The notes under the pieces were generated by a model. It saw only the letters and a list, made by a program, of their open reading frames with translations. It did not search any database and was not told the DNA's origin. Shown here in pieces: positions 9,275 through 17,463 of a stretch of DNA of 64,000 bases. The DNA comes from Muribaculaceae bacterium Isolate-110 (HZI) (GTDB lineage Bacteria > Bacteroidota > Bacteroidia > Bacteroidales > Muribaculaceae): assembly GCA_003762875.1 (NCBI GenBank), contig RIBL01000011.1:42294-106293 (forward strand). Reading direction: 5' to 3'. How positions within the stretch are numbered: position 1 is the first letter of the stretch; every line of letters begins with the position of its first letter. A program made the translations under genes and the position numbers.

Positions 9275-10441
9275 ATGCAACAGCTTGAAAACACCCCGGC
9301 CACATCGCGTCCATTCTCCCTCGCCCGCCTCATCCCGACTGGAGTGCCGTGTCTGGCCATCGTAATCGGACTATTCTGGTACATCGGCTCTATTATGGGC
9401 ATCCCCAACATGCTCAACACCATCATGCACACAGCCCACGACCTGCTGCTCAACACTGTATTTTACCTCATGGGCATATGTGTGGTCACAGGAGCCATCG
9501 GACGACTTTTTGTAGAATTTGGCGTGGTCAAACTCCTCGAAAACATCCTGCGCCCCCTCATGCGCCCCCTCTTCAACCTCCCCGGCGTAGCCGCACTCGG
9601 CGCGACCATGACATTTCTCAGCGACAATCCCGCCATCATCTCGCTCTCGCAGGACCGACGCTTCTGCCGCTACTTCAAGAAATATCAATACATCTCGCTC
9701 ACCAACTTCGGCACAGCCTTCGGCATGGGCCTTCTGGTCATGGTCTTCATGGTAGGACAAGGCTACTATATCGAACCGCTCATAGGCCTCTTCGGCGCAT
9801 TCTGCGGATGCATCGTCTCGACACGTCTCATGCAGTATTTCGTCATAAAGGCCTACCCCTCGTTTGCCAACGAGGAGGCCATAGCAGCCGACACCGGCCA
9901 TCCCGAAGAGAAAGAAGAGACTGTGGAGTCGAAATCAACATTCATCCGTGTGCTCAACTCTCTGCTCGACGGCGGACGCACAGGTGTCGACGTCGGCATA
10001 GCCATCATCCCAGGCGTGCTCATCATCTCGACGCTTGTGATGATACTCACCTTCGGAGCCTCGGCCGAAGGCTACACGGGAGCCGCCTACGAAGGTATCG
10101 AACTGCTCCCCTGGCTCGCCTCAAAGATTGACGTAGTGTTTCAGTGGCTCTTCGGGTTCAACGATCCCCATCTCGTAGCCTTCCCCATCACAGCCCTCGG
10201 AGCCGTAGGCGCGGCCCTGAGCCTCGTGCCCAACTTCGCCACACAAGGATGGATCGACGGCAATGCCATAGCCGTGTTCACCGCCATAGGCATGTGCTGG
10301 AGCGGTTATCTCAGCACCCACACAGCCATGCTCGACTCACTCGGCTATCGCGAACTCACCCCCAAGGCCATTCTTTCCCACACCATCGGAGGTCTCATCG
10401 CCGCCATCGTAGCCCACATGGTCTATACTCTTATAGTGTAA
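9275..10441 (+). CDS. YjiH-like nucleoside-recognition (Gate) domain membrane protein
   Basis: 388 residues from ATG 9275; an in-frame ATG at 9194 lies inside the porin gene and would add an unlikely hydrophilic leader. At least eight hydrophobic segments are visible (IPTGVPCLAIVIGLFWY, NTVFYLMGICVVTGAIG and others). Motifs such as FLSDNPAIISLSQD and the C-terminal IGMCWSGYLSTHTAMLDSLG match the YjiH/nucleoside-recognition Gate family, which is of uncertain transport function. It follows the porin gene by 47 bases and ends at an inverted repeat shared with the convergent ahpF gene. Confidence 0.75.
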   Translation: MQQLENTPATSRPFSLARLIPTGVPCLAIVIGLFWYIGSIMGIPNMLNTIMHTAHDLLLNTVFYLMGICVVTGAIGRLFVEFGVVKLLENILRPLMRPLFNLPGVAALGATMTFLSDNPAIISLSQDRRFCRYFKKYQYISLTNFGTAFGMGLLVMVFMVGQGYYIEPLIGLFGAFCGCIVSTRLMQYFVIKAYPSFANEEAIAADTGHPEEKEETVESKSTFIRVLNSLLDGGRTGVDVGIAIIPGVLIISTLVMILTFGASAEGYTGAAYEGIELLPWLASKIDVVFQWLFGFNDPHLVAFPITALGAVGAALSLVPNFATQGWIDGNAIAVFTAIGMCWSGYLSTHTAMLDSLGYRELTPKAILSHTIGGLIAAIVAHMVYTLIV

Positions 10442-10477
10442 CCTTTTATGGTTAATAGAGTTTATAAAATTTAAAAA

Positions 10478-10533
10478 GTTAAAGACAGGAATATGGGAGA
10501 AAATAAAAAAACTCCTGTACACCTGTCTTTAAC
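10478..10533. terminator. Bidirectional terminator between the YjiH-like gene and ahpF
   Basis: Perfect 12-base arms, GTTAAAGACAGG at 10478-10489 and its complement at 10522-10533, lie between two convergent genes. Flanking A/T runs are present on both sides. The inner part contains ACTCCTGTAC, a word shared with the repeats at 15.9 and 54.6 kb. Confidence 0.7.
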
Positions 10534-10567
10534 TCTATAAACTTTTAACTTTTATCTTTTTAAACCA

Positions 10568-12124
10568 TCAGAGAACAGACCTCATCGCATCCTCAAATAC
10601 CGACAAGGCAGCTTTGGCACCTTCGCCCATAGCAACGATTATCTGCTTGTAAGGCACATTGGTGACATCACCGGCGGCATAGACACCTGTCACCGACGTG
10701 CGGCAACGCTCGTCGACTATGATTTCGCCACCCTTGGTCATCGGCAACATACCGGCAAACAGAGAACTGTTGGGCACAAGACCCACCTGCACAAACACAC
10801 CCGAGACCGGATAGACTGTCTCTGCGCCCGACACACGGTCCTTGACCTTGATGCCAGACACTCCCCTGCCGTCACCTACGATTTCCATCACCTGCGACGA
10901 CAGATGTATATCCACATTAGGGAGCGACGCCACCTTGGTCTGCAACACTCCGTCGGCCTTGAGCGAATCCATATATTCAAACACATCGACATGCGGACAC
11001 ATTCCCGCCATATCTATGGCAGCCTCGATGCCCGAATTGCCGCCGCCGACCACAGCCACACGCATACCCGCATAGAACGGACCGTCGCAATGCGTACAGA
11101 ACGCCACTCCGTGACCTATATGCTCGGCCTCGCCGGCCACCGATAGACGTCGCCATCCGGCTCCTGTGGCAATTATCAGAGCTTTGCTCCTGAAAGTCTC
11201 GTTGCCACAGCTCAGCACCTTCGCCTGACCGTCCACCTTGGCCGAGTCGACCGTACGGTTCTCAAACACATCTATCGCATATTCGCCCAGATGCTCCTTG
11301 AGGTTGGCCGCAAGTTTTGACCCCGTGGTCTTTGGCACCGAAATCATGTTCTCTATCCCCAGCGTCTCACGCACCTGACCGCCGATAGCCTTGGCCACCA
11401 CAGCCGTATTGAACCCCTTGCGGGCACAATAGATGGCAGCCGACGCGCCGGCCGGACCTCCGCCCATCACCACGACGTCATACTCGCGCGTCACGGGTGA
11501 TACCTGCGCGTTCTCGTCAGCCCCGTAGAGCGTCTCAAGTTTCTCGAGCAGATCGCCGAGCGACGAACGGCCCACGCTCAGACACGTCCCATCGGCATAG
11601 ACCGTCGGCACAGACTGAATGTTAAGCTCCTCGACCAAAGCTGGCACCACGGCACCGTCGGTCACCGTGTTTTCCACGCCCGGATTGAGCAACGCTATCA
11701 CATTAAGAGCCTGAGCCACATCCGGGCAGTTGGTGCAGGTCAGCGACACAAACGTGCGCAACTTCACCGGACCTTTAAGAGCCTTGATGCGCGCACACAA
11801 GGCTTCGTCAGGCAGATTCTTTCCCTGACCGTCTGCATTGAGCACAGCAAGCAGCAGCGTGGTAAACTCATGGCCGTTGGGTATGCCGCAAAACCTCACT
11901 CCGGTCGGAGTGCCGTCACGCACTATCTCGAAAGTCGGAGCCTCGACATCAGCCTCAGCCCTGTGCACGTCAAACTTATCCGACGTCGAAGCCACATCGT
12001 CAAGAAAGGACACCATCTCGGCAGAAGCCTCCGACTCACCCTTCGACTGCATGCTGAACGTTATCCGCGACTTTATTTTAGCAAAGATTCCTTTAAGTTG
12101 CTGAAGTATTTCCTGATCAAGCAT
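10568..12124 (-). CDS. ahpF: Alkyl hydroperoxide reductase subunit F
   Basis: 518 residues from ATG at 12124; an upstream in-frame ATG at 12169 would add 15 residues not usual for the family. AhpF passes electrons from NADH to the peroxiredoxin AhpC. The N-terminal double thioredoxin-fold domain holds the redox pair Cys130/Cys133 (TCTNCPD). The FAD site GGGPAG is near residue 221, the second disulfide Cys343/Cys346 is in FCTHCDG, and the pyridine nucleotide motif GGGNSG is near residue 360. Length matches the family (about 520). It lies 122 bases downstream of ahpC on the same strand. Confidence 0.96.
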   Translation of the reverse strand: MLDQEILQQLKGIFAKIKSRITFSMQSKGESEASAEMVSFLDDVASTSDKFDVHRAEADVEAPTFEIVRDGTPTGVRFCGIPNGHEFTTLLLAVLNADGQGKNLPDEALCARIKALKGPVKLRTFVSLTCTNCPDVAQALNVIALLNPGVENTVTDGAVVPALVEELNIQSVPTVYADGTCLSVGRSSLGDLLEKLETLYGADENAQVSPVTREYDVVVMGGGPAGASAAIYCARKGFNTAVVAKAIGGQVRETLGIENMISVPKTTGSKLAANLKEHLGEYAIDVFENRTVDSAKVDGQAKVLSCGNETFRSKALIIATGAGWRRLSVAGEAEHIGHGVAFCTHCDGPFYAGMRVAVVGGGNSGIEAAIDMAGMCPHVDVFEYMDSLKADGVLQTKVASLPNVDIHLSSQVMEIVGDGRGVSGIKVKDRVSGAETVYPVSGVFVQVGLVPNSSLFAGMLPMTKGGEIIVDERCRTSVTGVYAAGDVTNVPYKQIIVAMGEGAKAALSVFEDAMRSVL

Positions 12125-12158
12125 AATTGTATGTTTTGTTGATTGAATTAAAGAAAGA

Positions 12159-12213
12159 GGGGGAGACACAGCCGACCGACCCGCTAACGGATTGATGTCC
12201 CTATGCCTCCCCC
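12159..12213 (-). promoter_or_regulatory. Hairpin in the ahpC-ahpF spacer
   Basis: GGGGGAG (12159-12165) can pair with CTCCCCC (12207-12213) around a 41-base loop, and a smaller stem TCTGA/TCAGA lies at 12224-12239. There is no U-tract after either stem on the minus strand, so this may be a processing or stabilising structure that sets the ahpC:ahpF ratio. Role is inferred. Confidence 0.35.
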
Positions 12214-12246
12214 GGTTGAGTTTTCTGACAAATATCAGACCCGAGG

Positions 12247-12813
12247 TCAGATTTTGCCTACAAGATCAATGCTGGGCTTGAGAGTCGACTGACCCTGCTT
12301 CCATTTTGCCGGGCATACCTCGCCGTCGTGAGTGGCCACAAACTGTGCGGCCTCCACCCTGCGCAGAAGCTCCTCGGCATTACGGCCGATGCTGTTGTCC
12401 TGAATCTCGACGAGCTTGATAAGACCCTCGGGATTGCTGACAAATGTGCCTCGGTAGGCCATGCCGTCCTCCTCGATCATCACTCCGAACGCACGGCTCA
12501 ACACACCGGTCGGGTCGGCAAGCATAGGATACTGTATCTTCTTGATGCTGTCCGACGCGTCATGCCATGCCTTGTGCACGAAATGCGAATCGGTGCTCAC
12601 CGAATAGATCTCCACACCGAGACGCTTGAATTCCTCATACTTCTCGGCCATGTCCTCCAGCTCGGTAGGACATACAAAGGTAAAGTCGGCGGGATAGAAG
12701 AAAAATACAGCCCATTTGCCAAGCACATCCTTATCGGTCACGGTCTTGAACTCGCCGTTGTGATAAGCCTGTACTTTAAATTCGGGGATGTGAGTGTTGA
12801 TAATTGATTCCAT
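12247..12813 (-). CDS. ahpC: Alkyl hydroperoxide reductase subunit C (2-Cys peroxiredoxin)
   Basis: 188 residues, the standard length for bacterial AhpC. The peroxidatic Cys48 sits in FTFVCPTE and the resolving Cys167 in EVCPAKW. It reduces hydrogen peroxide and organic peroxides and is recycled by AhpF, encoded downstream. Gene order ahpC-ahpF is the usual one in Bacteroides, where the pair is under OxyR control; no OxyR site could be assigned here with confidence. Confidence 0.97.
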   Translation of the reverse strand: MESIINTHIPEFKVQAYHNGEFKTVTDKDVLGKWAVFFFYPADFTFVCPTELEDMAEKYEEFKRLGVEIYSVSTDSHFVHKAWHDASDSIKKIQYPMLADPTGVLSRAFGVMIEEDGMAYRGTFVSNPEGLIKLVEIQDNSIGRNAEELLRRVEAAQFVATHDGEVCPAKWKQGQSTLKPSIDLVGKI

Positions 12814-13130
12814 TTTCTGTTTCTGTTGTTTGTTGTTTTTTGATTGTTATTTTTTAATGTTGTCGTTCACGTTTTTTGTTTCTTATTCTATAATGCTGTC
12901 ATCATTTATAACAAAATATTGTATTGTCCACAGCCTCTGCGTGAAGCTGTTTTCGCCATTACAACATGCCCCGTCGCCCCATGGTTCACCCCCCTCACAC
13001 ATGATTTAAGAATATATAGCATTGCCTGTTAAATAATACATACACGACAGTTTTTCCGACACACTACCTCCATGTAATACATCATATTGTCGAGAAACAC
13101 ACATCTTGTAAACTCTTTAAACATAAAAGT
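12814..13130. other. AT-rich intergenic region between divergent ahpC and rseC
   Basis: About 320 bases without a credible gene. The ahpC-proximal part is T-rich on the plus strand (A-rich leader for ahpC). No exact TAnnTTTG box was found for ahpC and no clear palindromic operator. Small open frames here have no coding character. Confidence 0.5.
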
Positions 13131-13160
13131 TGCGAGTTTTTTAGAAAAACTGTAACTTTG
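13131..13160 (+). promoter_or_regulatory. Promoter for rseC-rnfBC
   Basis: TTG at 13131-13133 and TAACTTTG at 13153-13160 are separated by 19 bases, the normal Bacteroidota -33/-7 spacing. The start codon at 13176 lies 16 bases downstream, giving a very short leader. Confidence 0.65.
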
Positions 13161-13175
13161 TGGCGAATTATTACC

Positions 13176-13604
13176 ATGAAGCAGGATTACGTCACACATT
13201 CCGGCACTATAACACACGTCACCGACTCAACACTGACACTTCGCACCGACGGCTCATGCAGTTGCGACGGATGCGCGGTGGCTTCGCTGTGCAATAAGGA
13301 CAGCTCCGACGGTGGTGGCGAGTCGATTACCATTGACACACCCATGGCCTCGCGTTACAGCGTAGGACAGCGCGTGGAAGTGATAGCCTCGTCAGGCTCG
13401 ACCCTGCGGGCCACATGGTGGGCACTCCTGCTGCCGACCATACTTTTTGTAGGCGTCATACTCGGTGTGCGCCTGATATGGCCGCAAAGCGGAGCCATTT
13501 CGCTCGTGGCCGGATTTGCCACACTCGCCGTCTATGACCTGGGGCTTTATCTCTGTCGCAAGAAGCTCGCGCAGAAGATTATATGGACAGTGCGCCCCGT
13601 CTGA
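13176..13604 (+). CDS. rseC: RseC/MucC-family SoxR-reducing-system protein
   Basis: 142 residues from ATG 13176; an upstream in-frame TTG at 13158 overlaps the promoter. The N-terminal part has four cysteines (28, 30, 33, 39; GSCSCDGC and SLC), followed by a beta-rich segment and two membrane helices (TWWALLLPTILFVGVILG and SGAISLVAGFATLAVYDLG). In Bacteroidales this gene normally heads the rnf operon, and RseC/RsxC proteins act in membrane electron transfer to SoxR in Enterobacteria. Here it lies 40 bases before rnfB, consistent with one transcript. Confidence 0.8.
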   Translation: MKQDYVTHSGTITHVTDSTLTLRTDGSCSCDGCAVASLCNKDSSDGGGESITIDTPMASRYSVGQRVEVIASSGSTLRATWWALLLPTILFVGVILGVRLIWPQSGAISLVAGFATLAVYDLGLYLCRKKLAQKIIWTVRPV

Positions 13605-13644
13605 ACCCTTATCCCCTTATAATTCTAAAACTCAAAAACATACC

Positions 13645-14520
13645 ATGAACGTTATTATCCTATCAATCATCGTCCTCGGAATCATAGGAATCGTCGGTGC
13701 CGCCGTGCTCTTTGTTGTGGCCCGCCGTTTTCATGTACAGGAGGATCCTCGCATCGACGAGGTTGAGGCTCTGCTGCCAGGAGCAAACTGCGGCGGATGC
13801 GGACGTAGCGGATGTCGCGACTTTGCCGCGGCCTGCGTGTGTGCCGACACTCTCGACGGCCTCAACTGTCCCTCGTCAAGCACTGAAACAATGAATAAAA
13901 TCGGCGAGATAGTCGGACTGGCCGCTGTAGCCGCCAAGCCCAAAATCGCTGTCATAAAATGTAACGGCACATGCGATCTGCGCCCCTCTCTGGCTCGCTT
14001 CGAGGGCGCGCCCACTTGCTCCGTGCTCGCTTCGCTCGGCACCGGCGAGTCAGCCTGTCCCAACGGATGTCTGGGTTGCGGCGACTGTGTGGCCGCATGC
14101 CCATGGGGTGCTATGCGCATGAATCCCGAGACAGGTCTCCCCGAAGTTATCGAAGACAAATGTGTGGGATGCGGAGCATGTGTCAAGGCTTGTCCGCGCG
14201 CCATCATTGAGCTGCGCAACAAAGGTCCGCGCGGCATGCGTGTCTATGTAGCCTGCTCCAACCGTGAGAAAGGTGCCGTGGCCATGAAGGAATGTAAGGT
14301 GGCATGTATCGGCTGCGGCAAGTGTGCCAAGTCATGCACCCACGAGGCCATTACAGTAGCCTCCAACCTCGCCTACATCGACTTTGAGAAATGCAAGCTC
14401 TGCAAGAAGTGTGTCGACCAGTGTCCGACCCACGCCATCCACACTGTCAACTTTCCCGTGAAGAAAGCCGAGCCCGCTCAGCCTCAGGCCGACAAGCAGC
14501 CACAGGCCGCAACAGTCTAA
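13645..14520 (+). CDS. rnfB: Ion-translocating oxidoreductase (Rnf) subunit B
   Basis: 291 residues from ATG 13645; the frame is open further upstream but only by overlapping rseC. An N-terminal membrane anchor (IILSIIVLGIIGIVGAAVLF) precedes a 4Fe-4S domain with GANCGGCGRSGC and a later NCPSS cysteine. Then come four ferredoxin-type cysteine clusters (CLGCGDCVAACP, CVGCGACVKACP, CIGCGKCAKSC, CKLCKKCVDQCP). RnfB is the electron-relay subunit between ferredoxin and the membrane part of Rnf. The C-terminal tail after about residue 275 is a low-complexity Pro/Gln/Ala stretch. Confidence 0.95.
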   Translation: MNVIILSIIVLGIIGIVGAAVLFVVARRFHVQEDPRIDEVEALLPGANCGGCGRSGCRDFAAACVCADTLDGLNCPSSSTETMNKIGEIVGLAAVAAKPKIAVIKCNGTCDLRPSLARFEGAPTCSVLASLGTGESACPNGCLGCGDCVAACPWGAMRMNPETGLPEVIEDKCVGCGACVKACPRAIIELRNKGPRGMRVYVACSNREKGAVAMKECKVACIGCGKCAKSCTHEAITVASNLAYIDFEKCKLCKKCVDQCPTHAIHTVNFPVKKAEPAQPQADKQPQAATV

Positions 14521-14544
14521 CCACCCCTTCAGCCCCTAACACTA

Positions 14545-15885
14545 ATGAAACTGCATACATTCAAAATCGGCGGTGTACATCCCGCTGAAAACAAGATAGC
14601 TGCCGGCAAACCCATCGTCAACATGCCGCTTCCCGCCGAGGTAGTGCTCCCGGTGGCGCAACATATAGGCGCGCCCGCCAAACCCATCGTAGCCAAAGGC
14701 GACCACGTGAAGCGCGGCGACCGTGTGGCTGAGGCCGGAGGTTTCGTGTCGGCCCACGTCCACACTCCCATCTCGGGCACCGTAGTCAAGATTGACACCG
14801 CCCGCACTCCTCAGGGCATGCCCGTCGAGGCCATCTACATCAAGAGCGACGAGGCCGACCGCGAGGCTGATGCCGACACCATGGCCGACACCATGCCCAA
14901 ACGCTCCGATGCTGAGATAGCCGCTCTTGACTCAAAAGCCATTATCGAGCTTATCAAGGACGCCGGCATCGTAGGTCTGGGCGGAGCTACATTCCCGGCC
15001 CACGTCAAACTCATGCCCCCTCCCGGCTCCAAGGCCGAAGTGGTCATTATCAACGCTGCCGAGTGTGAGCCCTGCCTGTCATGTGACGACATGCTCATGC
15101 GCGAGAACGCCCGAGAAATCGTCAAGGGCGTGCAGTTGCTGGTGCGTGCAGCCGGTGTCAACCGCGCAGTCATAGCCATCGAAAACAACAAACCCGAGGC
15201 AATAGCCGCCATGACCGAAGCCTGTGCCTCTGCGCCCGGCATCGAGGTCATGACCATGCAGGTAAAATATCCCCAAGGCGGTGAAAAACAGCTCATAGCA
15301 GCCGTCACAGGCCGCGAAGTGCCCTCGGGCGCACTACCCATCGCCACAGGCTCTATCGTCCAGAACGTAGCCACAGCCTATGCCGTCTATCGCGCCGTCT
15401 ATCACAACGAGCCCATCCTCGACCGAGTGCTCACCCTCCACGACGGCAACGAGGGCAAGAACCTCCGCGTGCCCTTGGGCACCATGCTGTCCACTCTTGT
15501 GGAGCCAGGCATGGAATATGAGAAAATTATCCTCGGAGGCCCCATGATGGGACGCACCGCATCGACCCTCAACACCCCGATGATCAAAGGCACCTCTGGC
15601 ATACTTCTCGACCCGCGTTACGCCCACCGTCACGAACCGGAACCCTGCATACGTTGCGCCGCATGTGTCAACGTCTGCCCCATGGGTCTCGAGCCGTTCC
15701 TGCTCAGCACGCTCTCGCGTCTGAAGCAGTATGACGAAGCCGAACAGGAAAAGATTGCCAACTGCATCGAATGTGGCTCCTGCAGCTACATCTGCCCCTC
15801 TTCACGACCGATACTCGACTTCATCCGCGTAGGCAAAGGCAAAGTCATGGCCGCCATACGTGCCCGCGCCGCCGCTGCCAAGTAA
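14545..15885 (+). CDS. rnfC: Ion-translocating oxidoreductase (Rnf) subunit C
   Basis: 446 residues, full length for Bacteroidales RnfC. The N-terminal barrel-sandwich part, the NADH/FMN-binding part (GGATFPAHVK, INAAECEPCLSCDD) and two 4Fe-4S clusters (CIRCAACVNVCP, CIECGSCSYICP) are all present. RnfC is the peripheral NADH-oxidising subunit. The gene follows rnfB by 24 bases. The membrane subunits rnfD, rnfG, rnfE and rnfA, which normally follow, are absent; a terminator and an unrelated gene come next. Confidence 0.95.
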   Translation: MKLHTFKIGGVHPAENKIAAGKPIVNMPLPAEVVLPVAQHIGAPAKPIVAKGDHVKRGDRVAEAGGFVSAHVHTPISGTVVKIDTARTPQGMPVEAIYIKSDEADREADADTMADTMPKRSDAEIAALDSKAIIELIKDAGIVGLGGATFPAHVKLMPPPGSKAEVVIINAAECEPCLSCDDMLMRENAREIVKGVQLLVRAAGVNRAVIAIENNKPEAIAAMTEACASAPGIEVMTMQVKYPQGGEKQLIAAVTGREVPSGALPIATGSIVQNVATAYAVYRAVYHNEPILDRVLTLHDGNEGKNLRVPLGTMLSTLVEPGMEYEKIILGGPMMGRTASTLNTPMIKGTSGILLDPRYAHRHEPEPCIRCAACVNVCPMGLEPFLLSTLSRLKQYDEAEQEKIANCIECGSCSYICPSSRPILDFIRVGKGKVMAAIRARAAAAK

Positions 15886-15928
15886 TACCTGTAGTTTTGA
15901 CAGTTTATAACGTCAAGAAAGTTAACAG

Positions 15929-15974
15929 ACAGGAGCACAGCAATATCCCCGACATGCTGTACTCCTGTTTTTTT
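15929..15974 (+). terminator. Rho-independent terminator after rnfC
   Basis: Arms at 15929-15942 (ACAGGAGCACAGCA) and 15955-15968 match at 13 of 14 bases and are followed by a run of seven Ts. It closes the rseC-rnfB-rnfC transcript. The ACAGGAGTACAG word recurs at 54.6 kb. Confidence 0.85.
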
Positions 15975-16054
15975 GCCCTCTTAACTCTTTTAGCCTATTT
16001 ATCCATTTTAGCTATTTTAACACTTTTGGACAATAATAACATTTAGAAAATAGA

Positions 16055-16062
16055 TACATTTG
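16055..16062 (+). promoter_or_regulatory. -7 promoter box for the thioredoxin-like lipoprotein
   Basis: TACATTTG fits TAnnTTTG, 45 bases before the start at 16108. The nearest TTTG upstream is 26 bases away, too far for a canonical -33. Confidence 0.5.
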
Positions 16063-16107
16063 CTGCAATATTGCAAATAATAAAAAATTATTCTGCCCCA
16101 TCACATT

Positions 16108-17148
16108 ATGAAAACACTCCCATTCATCGCATCTGCCGTAGCTCTGCTGTCGGCTTGCACAGGCGCGCAGACCGACAACAACTACTATGTCAAAGCCAAT
16201 GTCGGTCCCGAACTCAACGGCAAGACAGCCTATCTCTACGACATAGACCGTGACGCCAATATCGACAGCGCGCTCGTAACCGACTCAACGGTCATATTCA
16301 ACGCCCCGATGACCGAAAGCTATAACGGCACGGCATCAGTAATCCTGCGTATTGACGACAATAATATCGCCAACTTCTTTCTTGAAGCCGACTCCATCAC
16401 CATCACCGAAGGCATAGCCAAGGGCGGACAGCTCAACCGGCGTATTGACGACTACTGGACCGAACACATAGCCACCAACGAGGAATACATGGAGCTCCCC
16501 GACTCGCTCAAAAAAGAAAAATACAACTATTATGCCGCCAAGTCCGACTCGCTCGACAAAGCCTTCTTTGAAGCCAACCTCGACAACGCCATCGGCGTAC
16601 AGGAGATATTGCGCGACAAACGCCCCTGCTCGCTAGCTGAAATCGACAGCCTGACAGGAGTATATCCCATCCTCAACGGCAATGCACGCCTCGAAAAGAT
16701 GCGCAAGGCTTTTAAGCTCGAAGAAGAGACCTCGGTGGGCAAAATGTTCAAAGACTTCGAGGTGACCTACAACGACTCCACCTTCCGTCTCTCCGACGTG
16801 GTGGGAAAAGGCAAATATGTACTCGTCGACTTCTGGGCAAGCTGGTGTGGTCCCTGCATACGTCAGACTGCCGTAATCAAAGACCTCTACAAGCAGTATG
16901 CCGACAAGGGCCTCGAAGTTATCGGTGTCGCCGTGTGGGATGAACCCGAGGCTACAATCGAAGCCGTAAAACGCCACGAACTGCCCTGGCGCAATATCAT
17001 CAACGCACAACACATCCCCTCTGACACATATGGTTTCCAGGGCATCCCCTGCATCATACTTTTCGGACCTGACGGCACAATCCTAAGCCGCGACCAACAG
17101 GACGAAAGCCTCCGCAACGACGTGGCCAACGCCATAAACGGCAAATAA
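16108..17148 (+). CDS. TlpA/ResA-like thioredoxin-fold lipoprotein
   Basis: 346 residues. Lipobox cysteine at residue 17 (LLSAC) places it in the cell envelope. The N-terminal half resembles the DUF4369 domain often fused to such proteins in Bacteroidales. The C-terminal half is an AhpC/TSA-thioredoxin fold with the active-site motif WASWCGPC (Cys247/Cys250) and the cis-proline region GIPCIILFGPDG. It probably acts as a periplasmic thiol-disulfide oxidoreductase; the partner is unknown. It stands alone with its own promoter and is followed by a long inverted repeat. Confidence 0.88.
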   Translation: MKTLPFIASAVALLSACTGAQTDNNYYVKANVGPELNGKTAYLYDIDRDANIDSALVTDSTVIFNAPMTESYNGTASVILRIDDNNIANFFLEADSITITEGIAKGGQLNRRIDDYWTEHIATNEEYMELPDSLKKEKYNYYAAKSDSLDKAFFEANLDNAIGVQEILRDKRPCSLAEIDSLTGVYPILNGNARLEKMRKAFKLEEETSVGKMFKDFEVTYNDSTFRLSDVVGKGKYVLVDFWASWCGPCIRQTAVIKDLYKQYADKGLEVIGVAVWDEPEATIEAVKRHELPWRNIINAQHIPSDTYGFQGIPCIILFGPDGTILSRDQQDESLRNDVANAINGK

Positions 17149-17166
17149 ACGAAAAGATAGAAGTCC

Positions 17167-17326
17167 AAAAGTTTCAAAAGGACATAAGAAACATAAGTTT
17201 TTATTCAGAGTGAGTAATAACAGGAGACAACGGGATTTATTTTTTCTTATATTCTCCACAATCCATCACTCTCATACATTTTCTGAATAAAAAAACTTAT
17301 GTTTCTTATGTCCTTTTGAAACTTTT
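17167..17326. repeat. Long inverted repeat with about 44-base arms
   Basis: Left arm 17167-17210 and right arm about 17282-17326 are almost perfect complements, containing GTTTCAAAAGGACATAAG and its complement, around a 71-base AT-rich centre. It fills the 315-base gap between the thioredoxin lipoprotein and the coiled-coil gene. It probably works as a terminator but is far longer than needed, and it shares words with the repeats at 23.6, 39.6 and 58.2 kb. Confidence 0.85.
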
Positions 17327-17414
17327 GTATCTCTCCCCCACCCCATGGCATGTCACATAACGGTTACAATATAATTTTTCAAGCAGAATACTCGAAATTA
17401 TCCAAAAATTGCGT

Positions 17415-17422
17415 TAACTTTG
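17415..17422 (+). promoter_or_regulatory. -7 promoter box for the coiled-coil gene
   Basis: TAACTTTG, 41 bases before the start codon at 17464; no clear -33 box. Confidence 0.5.
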
Positions 17423-17463
17423 CGAAATTAAGTAACTATACCTAAAAAAATACCATACCCAAC

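Noticed and set aside
13516..13644. 43-codon N-terminal extension of rnfB
   Set aside because: It overlaps rseC and lacks the membrane-anchor start; RnfB begins at the hydrophobic MNVIILSIIVLG segment.
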